A stretch of DNA of 64,000 nt from GCA-2683135 sp964507445. Lineage in GTDB: Bacteria > Planctomycetota > GCA-002687715. The number at the start of each line of letters is the position of its first letter. The stretch's first letter is position 1. Under the pieces are notes generated by a model. It did no database searches. It had not been told where the DNA came from and saw nothing but the letters and a program-made list of their open reading frames with translations. Position numbers and translations under genes: made by a program. Shown one piece after another: positions 1 to 10,816 of this stretch. The stretch spans positions 62,001 to 126,000 of the forward strand of contig CAZDQF010000012.1 of NCBI GenBank assembly GCA_964507445.1, written 5' to 3'.

Positions 1-1
1 G

Positions 2-730
2 CTGTCGCTGCCCATCCTCCTCTCCGGGTTCCTGCTCGCGCTGATCTTCGCGGGTGTTCGTGAGGAAGTCCTGCCCGCCATCGCGACGGCGCGGCACAAC
101 ATCGAACGGCTGCACAAGGGTAAAAAGACGGATGTCATCAGTCGCATCCGGCAGATCCCCGGAGCCAACGGTGAGGTGGTCCACATCCGCGAGTACGACG
201 TGTCGACGCGGGTCGCCTACGGTGTCAACGTGCTGCCTCCGCCAGGCTCTTCCCGAGGACGCGTGTACTACGAGTCGGTGCCGTGGAGCGACGCCGACGG
301 CTGGACGGCGGCGGACGACGCGCCGACCTCGACGGCGTTGCTGACGGAGACCGGATTGCATCCGCGAGACATCGAGATCGAGTCTCGTCGGTTGCTCTTC
401 CTGGATGTGTCGGAGCTCCGGCGGCTCATCTCCCGCTACCCGGACCGCTCGGATCTCAGATTGCGTCTCCATGCGCACTTCGCGTATCCTGCCGGGGTCA
501 TGGTCCTGCTGCTCATGGGGCTGCCGTTGGTGCTCAAGACCACCCAGCGGACGCCGTTCATGGCCGCGGGAGTGAGCCTGCTCCTCTCCATGGCGTTCTT
601 CGCGACCCAGACGGTGCTGCAGGACCTGGGCGGGCGTGACGAGATCCTCAACCCCGTGCTCGGGGCCTGGCTGCCGATCGTCGTGTTCGGTTCTCTGGGC
701 CTGCTCTTCTTCGAGACCATGTCCACGTGA
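2..730 (+). CDS. LptF/LptG-type permease, C-terminal part (partial)
   Basis: The frame is open from the first bases of the window, so the N-terminus is missing and about 242 residues remain. The visible part begins inside a membrane helix, continues through a soluble beta-rich periplasmic section, and ends in three closely packed hydrophobic helices (around FAYPAGVMVLLLMGLPLVL, then two more up to the stop). This is the layout of the C-terminal half of YjgP/YjgQ permeases, which form the inner-membrane part of the LptBFG lipopolysaccharide transporter. Family membership is inferred from the topology and the typical helix after the jelly-roll domain. LptF and LptG cannot be told apart from this fragment. 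The gene converges on the FHA gene that ends at 743, with 12 bases between the two stops and no terminator hairpin. Confidence 0.7.
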   Translation: MSLPILLSGFLLALIFAGVREEVLPAIATARHNIERLHKGKKTDVISRIRQIPGANGEVVHIREYDVSTRVAYGVNVLPPPGSSRGRVYYESVPWSDADGWTAADDAPTSTALLTETGLHPRDIEIESRRLLFLDVSELRRLISRYPDRSDLRLRLHAHFAYPAGVMVLLLMGLPLVLKTTQRTPFMAAGVSLLLSMAFFATQTVLQDLGGRDEILNPVLGAWLPIVVFGSLGLLFFETMST

Positions 731-742
731 GGACGGGGTCGG

Positions 743-1912
743 TCACCTGAGCGAGTCGAGCAGGCGTTTGGCCTGTCCGGAGTAGGGCTCCTCGCCGATG
801 TCGTAGATCCGTTGATAGATCTGGCGCGCGCGGTCCGTCTCGCCGGCTTCGTGCAGGCTCAGGGCCGTGGCCTTCATGCGGGCGAAGTACTCCTTGAGAC
901 CGCGTTCGAACGCTGCCCTGTTGGTGCGTAGGGCGCTGCTGTGGGTTCGCGCGACGGTCGGGTCCTGCTCGAGCTTCCGCAGGGTCTTGAAGGCGCCGGC
1001 GTAGTCCTCGGACTTCAGCGCCTCGCGGAGGAACGCCATGGTGGTCTCCCACCGTGCGTCGCCTTGAGAGCTGTTCGCCCGCGACGCTTGCAGCCGCTCC
1101 TCCAGGAGGTCGACGTAGCCGCTGCCGGGATAGTTGCTCCTGAACCGCCGGAGCTCCCGATCAAGGTAACCGAGCTCGCTCGGGTGCTGGTTGAAGTACC
1201 CGATGATCCGCTCGTACTCAGGCTTGGCCGTGCGGTCCTCGAGCTCCTTCTCCAGGTAGAACAGGTCGGACTCCAGGTCTCGGACCATCTCGTCGACCTT
1301 GCGCTGGTCCAGGACTCCGCCCGGCAGGTCCTTCAGCAAGGTGATGGCCTTCTTGAGCGACTGCGGATCGGTCTTCTGCTTACCGAGACGCAAGGCCTCT
1401 TCGTACTGATCGAATCCTGCCTCGTTCACCGTGCTCGTGGAGAGCATCGCGAACAACAGGCCGATGACGCTCAGGCCTGCGAGCACGAGGACGAGCTTCA
1501 CGCCGGCGCCGAGCTCGTTGCGTTGCTCGTGACGGTAGAAACGACGCGGTTGGCCGTCCGGTTTCCGAGGATGGGTGGTGAGCGGCTTCGCCGGCGCAGC
1601 CCGCGCCGGGCGAGGTTCGGTGGCGGAATCCCCCAGGTAGGTGATCCGGGCGTCACCGAGCTGGATGGTGTCGCCGTTCTGGAGCAGGTGCTGGTTGACG
1701 AAGTTGCCGTTGACCTGGGTCCCTTCCACGCTCTCCAGGTCGATGACCTTGAAGCCCCGGGGGGTGGCCTGGATCTCGCAGTGAGCCTCAGAGATTGAGC
1801 CCGATTTCAGGTGCAGGTCCGCGTTCGGGCCACGTCCGATGGTGGTGTGCTCATCAAACAGCTCGTGGATCCGATCGCGGCCGCTCTCCGTGACGATGAG
1901 CTTGCCGTTCAT
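743..1912 (-). CDS. Membrane protein with degenerate N-terminal FHA domain
   Basis: This is a 389-residue protein. The start is ATG 1912, which overlaps the upstream stop as ATGA; an in-frame extension to 1963 lies inside the upstream gene and is less likely. An FHA fold covers about residues 1-95, with Gly-Arg at 26-27, Ser41, His44 and VNG at 67-69. The Arg of the usual SRxH motif is Glu42, and the Asn of SxNGT is Glu63, so phosphothreonine binding may be weakened or lost. One membrane helix spans about 138-157 and is followed by about 230 residues of charged helical sequence that resembles TPR-like repeats, predicted to lie outside the cytoplasmic membrane. The function is unknown. It is translationally coupled to the FHA-CAP gene, so the two probably act together. 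Confidence 0.85.
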   Translation of the reverse strand: MNGKLIVTESGRDRIHELFDEHTTIGRGPNADLHLKSGSISEAHCEIQATPRGFKVIDLESVEGTQVNGNFVNQHLLQNGDTIQLGDARITYLGDSATEPRPARAAPAKPLTTHPRKPDGQPRRFYRHEQRNELGAGVKLVLVLAGLSVIGLLFAMLSTSTVNEAGFDQYEEALRLGKQKTDPQSLKKAITLLKDLPGGVLDQRKVDEMVRDLESDLFYLEKELEDRTAKPEYERIIGYFNQHPSELGYLDRELRRFRSNYPGSGYVDLLEERLQASRANSSQGDARWETTMAFLREALKSEDYAGAFKTLRKLEQDPTVARTHSSALRTNRAAFERGLKEYFARMKATALSLHEAGETDRARQIYQRIYDIGEEPYSGQAKRLLDSLR

Positions 1913-4596
1913 TGGTTGTAGGCGTCGACCTGATTGTTGTCTCGCACGGAGAAGTTCTGGCACCAGTGGCGCCCGACGTTGCCCGGTCCCATGAGGCGCC
2001 AGGCCCGGCCCAGGATGTTGCGATGATGTCCCGGAGAGTGGACCCAGGCGTTGTGGGCGCCCTGAGGTCCGCTGTTGATGGCGATGTTCTCGCTGACTCC
2101 CGAGGGCGCCATGCCTTCCAGGACCACCCTGTCCATGGGGGAGGCCTTGCCCGGTACCGGGGACATGTGAGCGAAGAACCCGACCTTGCCCATGTCAGCG
2201 CAGTGTCCGTGGGACGCCTTCGTCAGCGGATCATAGAGGCGGACCGCCCATCGCCCCATCATCACCCGGTACTCGTTGGTTATCCGACACTGAGCGATCT
2301 CGCCTCGTGTGGCGACCCCTGGCCTGTCCTTGTTCGCTGAGATGACCCTCACGGCTTGATCGATGCGGTCACGGTCCGACTGCGAGACGGCGATGGTGCG
2401 TACGGTCAGCGGCGTGCCCTCCGCCGGGAGGTGCATGAGCCAGCCGGGTGGACCCTCTGGCGCTTCCGCGTGTCCAGTGGTGAGGATGGCCGCGTCGATG
2501 GCGAGGATCTCGGCGGCGGTCTCTCGCATCGTGCCAGGGACATTGACCGACCTGGGGTCTTCCCACAGGGCCTTCACCGCCGCCACCCGCTGGTTCACCA
2601 TCGGTTGGTGGGTGCGGTATTGCTCGAAGGCCTCCTGGCTGGCCCGAGGCGGTCGGTATGGGTACGGGTAACGCTCCGTGTCGAAGATCAGCTCGAGGGC
2701 GCTCGCCCGGGCCTCCTCAAGTCGTGATCGGAGCGCCCCGATCTCACCCAGCGCCTCCGCGGCCTTCCCCTCCGTGAGCCGCTTGGTCAGCGTCACCTTT
2801 CGTTCTACGAGCGCCCAGTGCAGCTTGCTGCGGGCCACCTCTCCAAGGCCCATGAGCACGTCGATGGCGTCGTCGCGCTCGGCGATGTCGTCGCCCTTGA
2901 TGGCCTCTTCCGCCGCCGCGATGATCTGGTTCAGCTTCTCGCGAGCGAGCTCACGGGGCGAGTACCACCGGCCGTCCAGAAGGGAGAACCCTCCGTCCGG
3001 CACCCGCATGTGGCGGGCGTCCGCCAGCGCCTGATCGATCTGCGGCTTCAGCCCGGGGAGCGCCTTGTAGGCCTTGGCGTGGAGTTTCTCCGCTTCGTCA
3101 TCGGAGCCGTAGTCATGCAGCCATGCGGCGGCGTCAAGGAGGTTCTCCGGAGCGAGCCGGAGCTTGGCGACGATGGCTTCGAACGACCGCTTCGGGAGCA
3201 CCCGCCAGGCGAAAGGGATGGGCTGGTCCGCGGAAGCGAAGGTCACGCCCTCGTGGCTGATCCGGATGATCCTGCTGGACTCTCCCGGGAGGTGTGGGAT
3301 GCGACCGAGCTGGCCCGGGGAGCCGCCCGCCTGCTTGATCAGGCAGTCCACGAAGCTCCGCTGTGCGCGGGCTCCCCTGATACCGCGGAGGGCACGGTTA
3401 CGGAGTCGGCTGGGGCCGCTGACGCCCTTGAGCAGGTCCGTGGCGGACTGGAACCGACGTTCTGCGGTGTTGAAGTCACGTCCCCGGAGGGCGACGTCTC
3501 CTTCATCTACCTTGGCAGTGGCGGCTGCGAACACGTCCTCCGTGACCTTGGTCGCGGGAGCGGCGGTGGGTTTGGACTCCGCGGGCTCCTCTCGGTCTGG
3601 GTTCGTGGCGGTAGCGACCGCGGGCTTACGCTTGCGAGGGGTCAACTCCAACAGCGTGGCGGTGAGGTCTGTATGAACATCGCTGAGCGGAGGGAATTCC
3701 GCCAGCCGCTCCTTCAAGTAACTGGTGGCGGCTGCGGCGCCTTTGGATGTACGGAGCTGCGTCGCCTGCTCCGTTGCGGTCTTCGCGGCGCGCTCCATCT
3801 CCTCGTCCAGCCGACCCCTGAGGGGTTCGCGACGAGCAGCGGAGATGCGGTCGAGGCACTCCCAGGCGGCTGCGAAGCGTCCATCCACAAGCGACAACTC
3901 GAAGTCACGGAGGAGGTCTTCCTCCGTGACCTTGGGCATGGCCACGGTAGGCGTCGTCGTCTCCGGACCTCTCGCGACCACGGCGTCCTGTCCGGGTGCG
4001 GAGGGCTCGTGATCGGCGGTAGCCTCCTCACTCGGGTTGGTGGGTTCCCCGGCGGTGGCGCCGACGGCCGCTTCGCGGGCGGGAGTTCGGGGCGCGCCGT
4101 TGTCGTCGTCGCCGGGCCACACAGCGAGGCCGATGATCAGCGCCGCCACGGCTCCTACCCCCAGGGCGACGGGGGCCAGGTTGCGTTTGTGCTGGCGGGC
4201 GCGACCGCCGGCGCCGACGACGGTCTTCGGATGGGACTCCCCTCCGCTGGCGTGGGAGCTGGCAGGCGCTGCTCTTGCGGGGGAGGCGGCTCCCGTCTCG
4301 AGCCACGCGGTGACCTCGCCACCGAAGGTGATGGTGTCTTCGGGGGACAGCTTCGTCGGACGGAAGATCGGGACGCCGTTGACGAGGGTGCCGTTGCTGC
4401 TGTCCAGGTCGGTGATCTGGATCGCGTCTCCGACGCGCTCGATCTCCGCGTGGAGCCGCGACACCCGGTGGTCGCTGATGCGGACGTCAGCCTCATCGCC
4501 CCGGCCGATCCGTAGGCGGCCACCGTGAAGATCATGCATGGCACGCTCGCCTGCATGCTCGACGACCAGTCGTGTTTTGGGGGCATCCTGGGTCAC
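1909..4596 (-). CDS. FHA domain-transmembrane-CAP/SCP domain protein
   Basis: This is an 895-residue protein. Residues 1-100 form a canonical FHA domain (GRGDEADVRI, VSRLHA at 45-50, SSNGTLVNG at 66-74) able to bind phosphothreonine in the cytoplasm. A membrane helix follows at about 140-160, then a long Ala/Glu-rich helical region, and from about residue 745 a domain resembling the CAP/SCP superfamily (NEYR, FFAHMSP, SENIA, HSPGHHRNIL). The CAP domain should lie outside the cytoplasmic membrane, so the protein could link an external wall or ligand event to an internal phospho-signal; that link is inference. A sigma-54-type promoter lies about 45 bases upstream of the predicted leader start. 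Its stop overlaps the next gene's start. The FHA call is firm and the CAP call is probable. Confidence 0.88.
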   Translation of the reverse strand: MTQDAPKTRLVVEHAGERAMHDLHGGRLRIGRGDEADVRISDHRVSRLHAEIERVGDAIQITDLDSSNGTLVNGVPIFRPTKLSPEDTITFGGEVTAWLETGAASPARAAPASSHASGGESHPKTVVGAGGRARQHKRNLAPVALGVGAVAALIIGLAVWPGDDDNGAPRTPAREAAVGATAGEPTNPSEEATADHEPSAPGQDAVVARGPETTTPTVAMPKVTEEDLLRDFELSLVDGRFAAAWECLDRISAARREPLRGRLDEEMERAAKTATEQATQLRTSKGAAAATSYLKERLAEFPPLSDVHTDLTATLLELTPRKRKPAVATATNPDREEPAESKPTAAPATKVTEDVFAAATAKVDEGDVALRGRDFNTAERRFQSATDLLKGVSGPSRLRNRALRGIRGARAQRSFVDCLIKQAGGSPGQLGRIPHLPGESSRIIRISHEGVTFASADQPIPFAWRVLPKRSFEAIVAKLRLAPENLLDAAAWLHDYGSDDEAEKLHAKAYKALPGLKPQIDQALADARHMRVPDGGFSLLDGRWYSPRELAREKLNQIIAAAEEAIKGDDIAERDDAIDVLMGLGEVARSKLHWALVERKVTLTKRLTEGKAAEALGEIGALRSRLEEARASALELIFDTERYPYPYRPPRASQEAFEQYRTHQPMVNQRVAAVKALWEDPRSVNVPGTMRETAAEILAIDAAILTTGHAEAPEGPPGWLMHLPAEGTPLTVRTIAVSQSDRDRIDQAVRVISANKDRPGVATRGEIAQCRITNEYRVMMGRWAVRLYDPLTKASHGHCADMGKVGFFAHMSPVPGKASPMDRVVLEGMAPSGVSENIAINSGPQGAHNAWVHSPGHHRNILGRAWRLMGPGNVGRHWCQNFSVRDNNQVDAYNQ

Positions 4597-4786
4597 GTTG
4601 GTCTCCGGGTTGGGATCGGAGGACGACAGCGGCTCGTACGACCGATGTTAGCGCAAACCCCATGCCCGGTAGCGGTTGATGTTCGCGTCATAAGTGCATT
4701 CGAACGCGATTCTTGGGTCGCCGTCAGAATCCTCGGTGGTGGCCCGGTGTAAACCGTGATTGACAACCCCGGAGATGGGCCCGGCG
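4597..4786. other. Gap between activator and FHA-CAP genes
   Basis: This 190-base non-coding gap carries the sigma-54-type site listed separately. It also has a short dyad, GTTCG at 4681-4685 and CGAAC at 4701-4705 with 15 bases between, placed about 30 bases upstream of the sigma-54 site on the minus strand. The dyad could be an activator site but is short enough to be chance. No small gene is apparent. Confidence 0.5.
4653..4667 (-). promoter_or_regulatory. Sigma-54-type promoter (GG-N10-GC) before the FHA-CAP gene
   Basis: On the minus strand the sequence reads GGGCATGGGGTTTGC. Aligned to the sigma-54 consensus TGGCACGNNNNTTGC it matches 9 of 11 defined positions, including the invariant GG and GC at the correct 10-base spacing and the TT before GC. 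Transcription would begin near 4641 and give a leader of about 45 bases before ATG 4596. The gene just upstream encodes a sigma-54 activator, which supports the reading. Function is inferred, not shown. Confidence 0.6.
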
Positions 4787-6925
<2,139 letters not shown>

Positions 6926-6971
6926 TCGTAGCACTCTACCAAGTGTTGAAAGGGTAAGGACTTCCGGGGGC

Positions 6972-9155
6972 TTACCACACCTGGTCTTCGCGGATTTCAA
7001 GATGCGAGTGGCGCAGCACCAGCGTCCGTCGCCCCTCGTCTTCGAAGTCCACCACCACCTTGCGATCCAGGCCTCGCCCACGTCCTCGAAGGCCGACCAC
7101 GGTCCCCTTGCCGTAATCCGGGTGCCAGACCGGCGCTCCATTGGCGAGCCGCGCCAGGGGAGAGTCTTCGTCTTCCATCTCGAAGCCGCCCCCGTGGCTG
7201 CGGTGGTCGGTCGCGCCGGTGTCTCCGAAGTGCTCGACGCCGTCCTGGCCGATCTCGTCGAGGAAAGGGGAGGGCGTCGCCAGCGTCGCGCGACCGAACC
7301 GGGTGCGGCTCCCCGCCCACGTGATGACCAGGCGCTTGCGGGCCCGGGTCATCCCCACGTGCATGAGCCGCCGCTCCTCCTCGTACCCGTGGGTCGAGTC
7401 CATGGACATGGCGTGAGGCAACATCCCGTGCTCAGCCCCGACCATGAAGGCCACGTCGAACTCAAGTCCCTTGCTCGTGTGGAGCGTCATCAAGGACACG
7501 GCGTCGTCCTTGCGCTCCGTTCTGTCCAGGTCCGTGAGCAGCGCCACCTGAGCGAGGAACTCCGAGAGCCCTCCCTGGTGGGTCCGGTCGAACTCCTCCG
7601 CCAGGGACACGAGTTGCCCGATGTTCTGATGGGGGTCCAGGGAGCCGGACCTGGTGGCCTTCTGGCTCCAGTAGGCTTCGTACGTGGTGACGTCCAGGAC
7701 GATGCGGATGAACCGGGCCACCGGCAGGTCGCGGTGCGCGTCCAACTCGGTGAGCCGTTTGGAGAACTCCTGGAGCGCCGTGCGCGCGCGCTTGGGGAAC
7801 TCCGAGAAGGCGTCCGGGTCACGCAGCAGGGCGCCGATGGGGGTCCCGGTCTCCGCCGACAGCTCGAGCACCCGTTGCCTGGTCTGCTTGCCGATGCCCC
7901 TGGGGGGTACGTTGAGCACCCGGGAGAGGGAGACCGTGTCGGATGGGTTGGCCAGGAACCGCAAGTAGCCCAGGAGGTCCTTGACCTCCGCTCGTGCGAA
8001 GAACTCGAGGCCCCCCACCACGACGTAGGGGATGCCTCGGCTGACCAGGGCCCGTTCGATGGGCAGGGACAGGGCGTTGGTGCGGTAGAACACCGCCATG
8101 GACCCGCGCTCGAACCCCTCCGACTCGAACTCGGTCACCGCCTGGGCGATGGCATCCGCCTCCTCGTAATCGTCGCGGAAGGACACCACCCGCACGGGCT
8201 CACCCTCGCCCGCGTCGGTCCACAGGTCCTTGGGGATGCGGTGGCGATTGCAGGAGATCAGGGTGGAAGCGGCGGTCAGGATGCGGTTGGTCGAGCGGTA
8301 GTTCTGTTCCAGTCGCACCAGGGCGGCGTCCGGATGATCCTCGAGGAAGCGGTCGAACTGCTCCGGCTCAGCGCCCCGCCAGGAGTAGATGGACTGATCC
8401 TGGTCGCCGGTGACGCAGAGGTTGTGGCCCTCGCGGGTGAGGACCCTGACCAGCTCGTATTGCACCTTGTTGGTGTCCTGGAACTCGTCCACGAGCACGT
8501 GTGTGAGGCGCCGAGTCCACCGCTCCCTGATGTCGTCATGGTCCCGCAGCAGCAGCAGCGCCCGTAGCAGCAGATCGTCGAAGTCGCAGGCGTTGGACTC
8601 GGCGAGGGCGGCGTCGTAGCGGGCGTAGGCTCCCGCCAGCTCCTGTTCGATGGCACCCGTCTCTTCCGCGATGGCCTCCTCCGGAGTCACCAGGCGGTTC
8701 TTCCATCGTCCCACCTGGTTGAGGATTCGCTGCGGCTGGTGGACCTCCGGGTCCAGCTCCAGTTGCTCAACCACACGCTTCATCAACGCCAGGCCGTCGG
8801 CGTCGTCGTAGATGGAGAAGTCGCTGGATCGACCGACGGACGGAAACTCCTCGCGCAGGAACGCGGCGCAGAAGGAGTGGAAGGTGCTCAGCCACACCCC
8901 GGCTCTGCCCACCAGGGAGTCCACCCGGTCCCGCATGACCCTCGCGGCCTTGTTGGTGAAGGTGACCCCGAGGATCGAGGAGCCCGGGATTCCCTCACGA
9001 ACCATGTGCGCGATGCGATGGGTGATGACCCGTGTCTTGCCGCTCCCTGCCCCGGCCAGCACGCAGAGAGGGCCGTCCAGCGCGGCGACGGCCGCGGCCT
9101 GGGACGGGTTCAGGGGGTCGAGGATGGGGTCTTGCGGGAATGTAGGTTCAGCCAT
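6972..9155 (-). CDS. pcrA: ATP-dependent DNA helicase, UvrD/PcrA type
   Basis: This is a 727-residue superfamily 1A helicase. Visible motifs in order are Q-motif LNPSQAAAV, Walker A AGAGSGKTR, motif Ia TFHSFCAAFL, motif II VLVDEFQDT, motif III GDQDQSIYSWRGA, motif IV LEQNYRST, motif V LHTSKGLEFD and motif VI HVGMTRARKR. The C-terminus (VWHPDYGKGTVVGL onwards) resembles the small Tudor-like domain of PcrA/UvrD. The start is taken at ATG 9155 just before the helicase domain; a start at 9215 would add 20 residues. The protein unwinds DNA in repair and replication restart. Its stop lies 46 bases before the sigma-54 activator on the same strand, so read-through into the FHA genes is possible. PcrA and UvrD cannot be separated firmly. 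Confidence 0.93.
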   Translation of the reverse strand: MAEPTFPQDPILDPLNPSQAAAVAALDGPLCVLAGAGSGKTRVITHRIAHMVREGIPGSSILGVTFTNKAARVMRDRVDSLVGRAGVWLSTFHSFCAAFLREEFPSVGRSSDFSIYDDADGLALMKRVVEQLELDPEVHQPQRILNQVGRWKNRLVTPEEAIAEETGAIEQELAGAYARYDAALAESNACDFDDLLLRALLLLRDHDDIRERWTRRLTHVLVDEFQDTNKVQYELVRVLTREGHNLCVTGDQDQSIYSWRGAEPEQFDRFLEDHPDAALVRLEQNYRSTNRILTAASTLISCNRHRIPKDLWTDAGEGEPVRVVSFRDDYEEADAIAQAVTEFESEGFERGSMAVFYRTNALSLPIERALVSRGIPYVVVGGLEFFARAEVKDLLGYLRFLANPSDTVSLSRVLNVPPRGIGKQTRQRVLELSAETGTPIGALLRDPDAFSEFPKRARTALQEFSKRLTELDAHRDLPVARFIRIVLDVTTYEAYWSQKATRSGSLDPHQNIGQLVSLAEEFDRTHQGGLSEFLAQVALLTDLDRTERKDDAVSLMTLHTSKGLEFDVAFMVGAEHGMLPHAMSMDSTHGYEEERRLMHVGMTRARKRLVITWAGSRTRFGRATLATPSPFLDEIGQDGVEHFGDTGATDHRSHGGGFEMEDEDSPLARLANGAPVWHPDYGKGTVVGLRGRGRGLDRKVVVDFEDEGRRTLVLRHSHLEIREDQVW

Positions 9156-9363
9156 GACGGGGTCGTCGGGCGCCTCCTCGCGATCTGTGGCCCGTGTGGT
9201 AGCGTCTCGACACAACGGTCACGCACGGAGCGGGTTGAGAGACTTGCTGAAGTTCACTCTCAATCCCGCGACACGTCGCGAATCCGACACCGAGGTGTAA
9301 GATATTCGTATTCGACCAGTTTATCCCGCGACGCCTCGGGCCCGTTGGGTAATCGGGTTGTTG
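9156..9363. promoter_or_regulatory. Divergent intergenic region, pcrA and VTC gene
   Basis: This 208-base region between divergent genes must hold promoters for both directions. The only clearly AT-richer stretch is 9295-9330 (TAAGATATTCG and TTTATC), where minus-10 elements could lie. I cannot match a convincing minus-35/minus-10 pair. Confidence 0.4.
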
Positions 9364-10113
9364 ATGAACATGAACGAGCCAACACCACCATCAAGTGATC
9401 AGGCAGCGGACGGCGCGAGGTTCGCTCGCTACGAGTTGAAGATCGTGCTCGCGCGGGCGGAGGCGGAGCTGGTCCAGGCCTGGGCGACTTCCCGCCTGGC
9501 ACCGGATTCCTTCGGTGACGCGGAGGGGCGCTACGAGGTCCGCACCGTTTATCTCGACTCCCCTGAACTCGAGATCTACCAGCGCCTGGGTGACGAGCCG
9601 GGTACCAAGTTCCGCGTCCGACGCTACGGCGAGGAGGGCGAGGTCTGGCTGGAGCGCAAGCGGCGCCGAGGAGACCGGGTCCGGAAGCTGCGGGCCAAGT
9701 GGCCCCTGGCAGACCTCACGACGCTCCTGGACGGGCGCGGCTCGCCCCGGCAGTGGCCCCGCCGTTTCCAGGATGCGGTGAGAGGCCGTGACCTCGCGCC
9801 CGTGCTCCTCGTCGTGTACCCCCGCTCGGCGTTCTCCGGCGAGGGCGACATCCGCCTCACCCTCGACTGGGGGGTGAAGGTCTGGCGCATGCGGGTGGAT
9901 GAGGACGTGTTCAGCCCCAAGGGGGATCCGACAGAGGTCACCACGGACGTGATCCTGGAGTTGAAGTTCGACGGCGACATGCCCGAGCTCTTCGCCGAGC
10001 TGATGACCATGCTCGGCCGAGACGTGGGGAGCTTCTCCAAGTACGGGCGCGGTGTGGAAGCGGCTGGGTTGGCGGTGACCAGCGATTCGTCAGACTCTCC
10101 TGATGATGAGTAG
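9364..10113 (+). CDS. VTC-domain protein, probable polyphosphate polymerase
   Basis: This is a 249-residue protein from ATG 9364; TTG 9358 and ATG 9370 are alternatives. It reads as a single VTC (CYTH-like tunnel) domain: RYELKI near the start, RTVYLDS, KFRVRRYG, a run of basic residues in WLERKRRRGDRVRK, and the terminal GSFSKYGRG motif. In yeast Vtc4 this fold makes polyphosphate from ATP, with the basic residues lining the tunnel; bacterial stand-alone members are less studied. It overlaps the DUF4956 gene by 11 bases, a pairing seen in many bacteria, which suggests a membrane complex. The family call is firm and the reaction is inferred. Confidence 0.88.
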   Translation: MNMNEPTPPSSDQAADGARFARYELKIVLARAEAELVQAWATSRLAPDSFGDAEGRYEVRTVYLDSPELEIYQRLGDEPGTKFRVRRYGEEGEVWLERKRRRGDRVRKLRAKWPLADLTTLLDGRGSPRQWPRRFQDAVRGRDLAPVLLVVYPRSAFSGEGDIRLTLDWGVKVWRMRVDEDVFSPKGDPTEVTTDVILELKFDGDMPELFAELMTMLGRDVGSFSKYGRGVEAAGLAVTSDSSDSPDDE

Positions 10114-10798
10114 TGACGCGATCGCCTTGGCGGACCTCTTCGCCTGGTCCCGCGACGACATCCTTGACGCCGTCTCCCGACTGCTCCTGTCGTTGATCCT
10201 GGGTATCGCCGTCTCTGGTTTCTACGCCTACTCCGCGCGGCGACGGCCCGAGGCCATGGCACTCGGCGGCACCCTGGTGCTCCTCTCCGTGCTCATCACC
10301 ATGGTGACCATGGCCGTGGGGGAAAACACCGCGGTGGCGTTCACCCTGGTCGGCACCCTGGCCATCGTCCGTTTCCGGACCACCGTCCGCGATATCAGGG
10401 ATACGGCGTTCGTCATCTTCGCCGTGGCGGTGGGTCTCGCCATCGGCGCGGGGAATCCCCTGGTGGCGGTGGTGGGCGCGGTCATCGTCGGTTTCTCCTC
10501 TATGGTCATCGCCAGATTCGGCGGCGACGCGCCCATGGACGACGCCCCCGTCCCGGGCCGACTTTCCATGCGCCTCGAGGGCCCCGGCCCTCACCAGGGG
10601 CCGGTGGAGGCGTTGCTGAAGGATCGGGTCCGGCAGTTCCGGCTCCTCGAAGTCCGCCTCGATGGACGCGGCAACACCCGCATGGCCTATGAGGTGGACG
10701 GGGCGGCCGAGGACGGGGCCGGGCTGGTGGCGGCCCTCGACTCCGTCGACGGTGTGTTGCGGGTCAGCCTGTCCTTCGGCGCGCCAGAGGACATCTGA
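10103..10798 (+). CDS. DUF4956 integral membrane protein
   Basis: This 231-residue protein begins with adjacent ATG codons (10103, 10106), overlapping the VTC gene. It has about four membrane helices in the first 150 residues, the conserved loop GTLAIVRFRTTVRDIRDT between them, and a soluble C-terminal domain of about 80 residues. The loop and the pairing with VTC are the marks of DUF4956. The role is unknown; partnership with the VTC enzyme, for example in moving or anchoring polyphosphate, is inference from gene order. The gene ends 18 bases before the convergent stop of the glycine-rich protein, with no terminator hairpin between. Confidence 0.88.
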   Translation: MMSSDAIALADLFAWSRDDILDAVSRLLLSLILGIAVSGFYAYSARRRPEAMALGGTLVLLSVLITMVTMAVGENTAVAFTLVGTLAIVRFRTTVRDIRDTAFVIFAVAVGLAIGAGNPLVAVVGAVIVGFSSMVIARFGGDAPMDDAPVPGRLSMRLEGPGPHQGPVEALLKDRVRQFRLLEVRLDGRGNTRMAYEVDGAAEDGAGLVAALDSVDGVLRVSLSFGAPEDI

Positions 10799-10816
10799 TC
10801 GACCCTGTCCTCGCGC

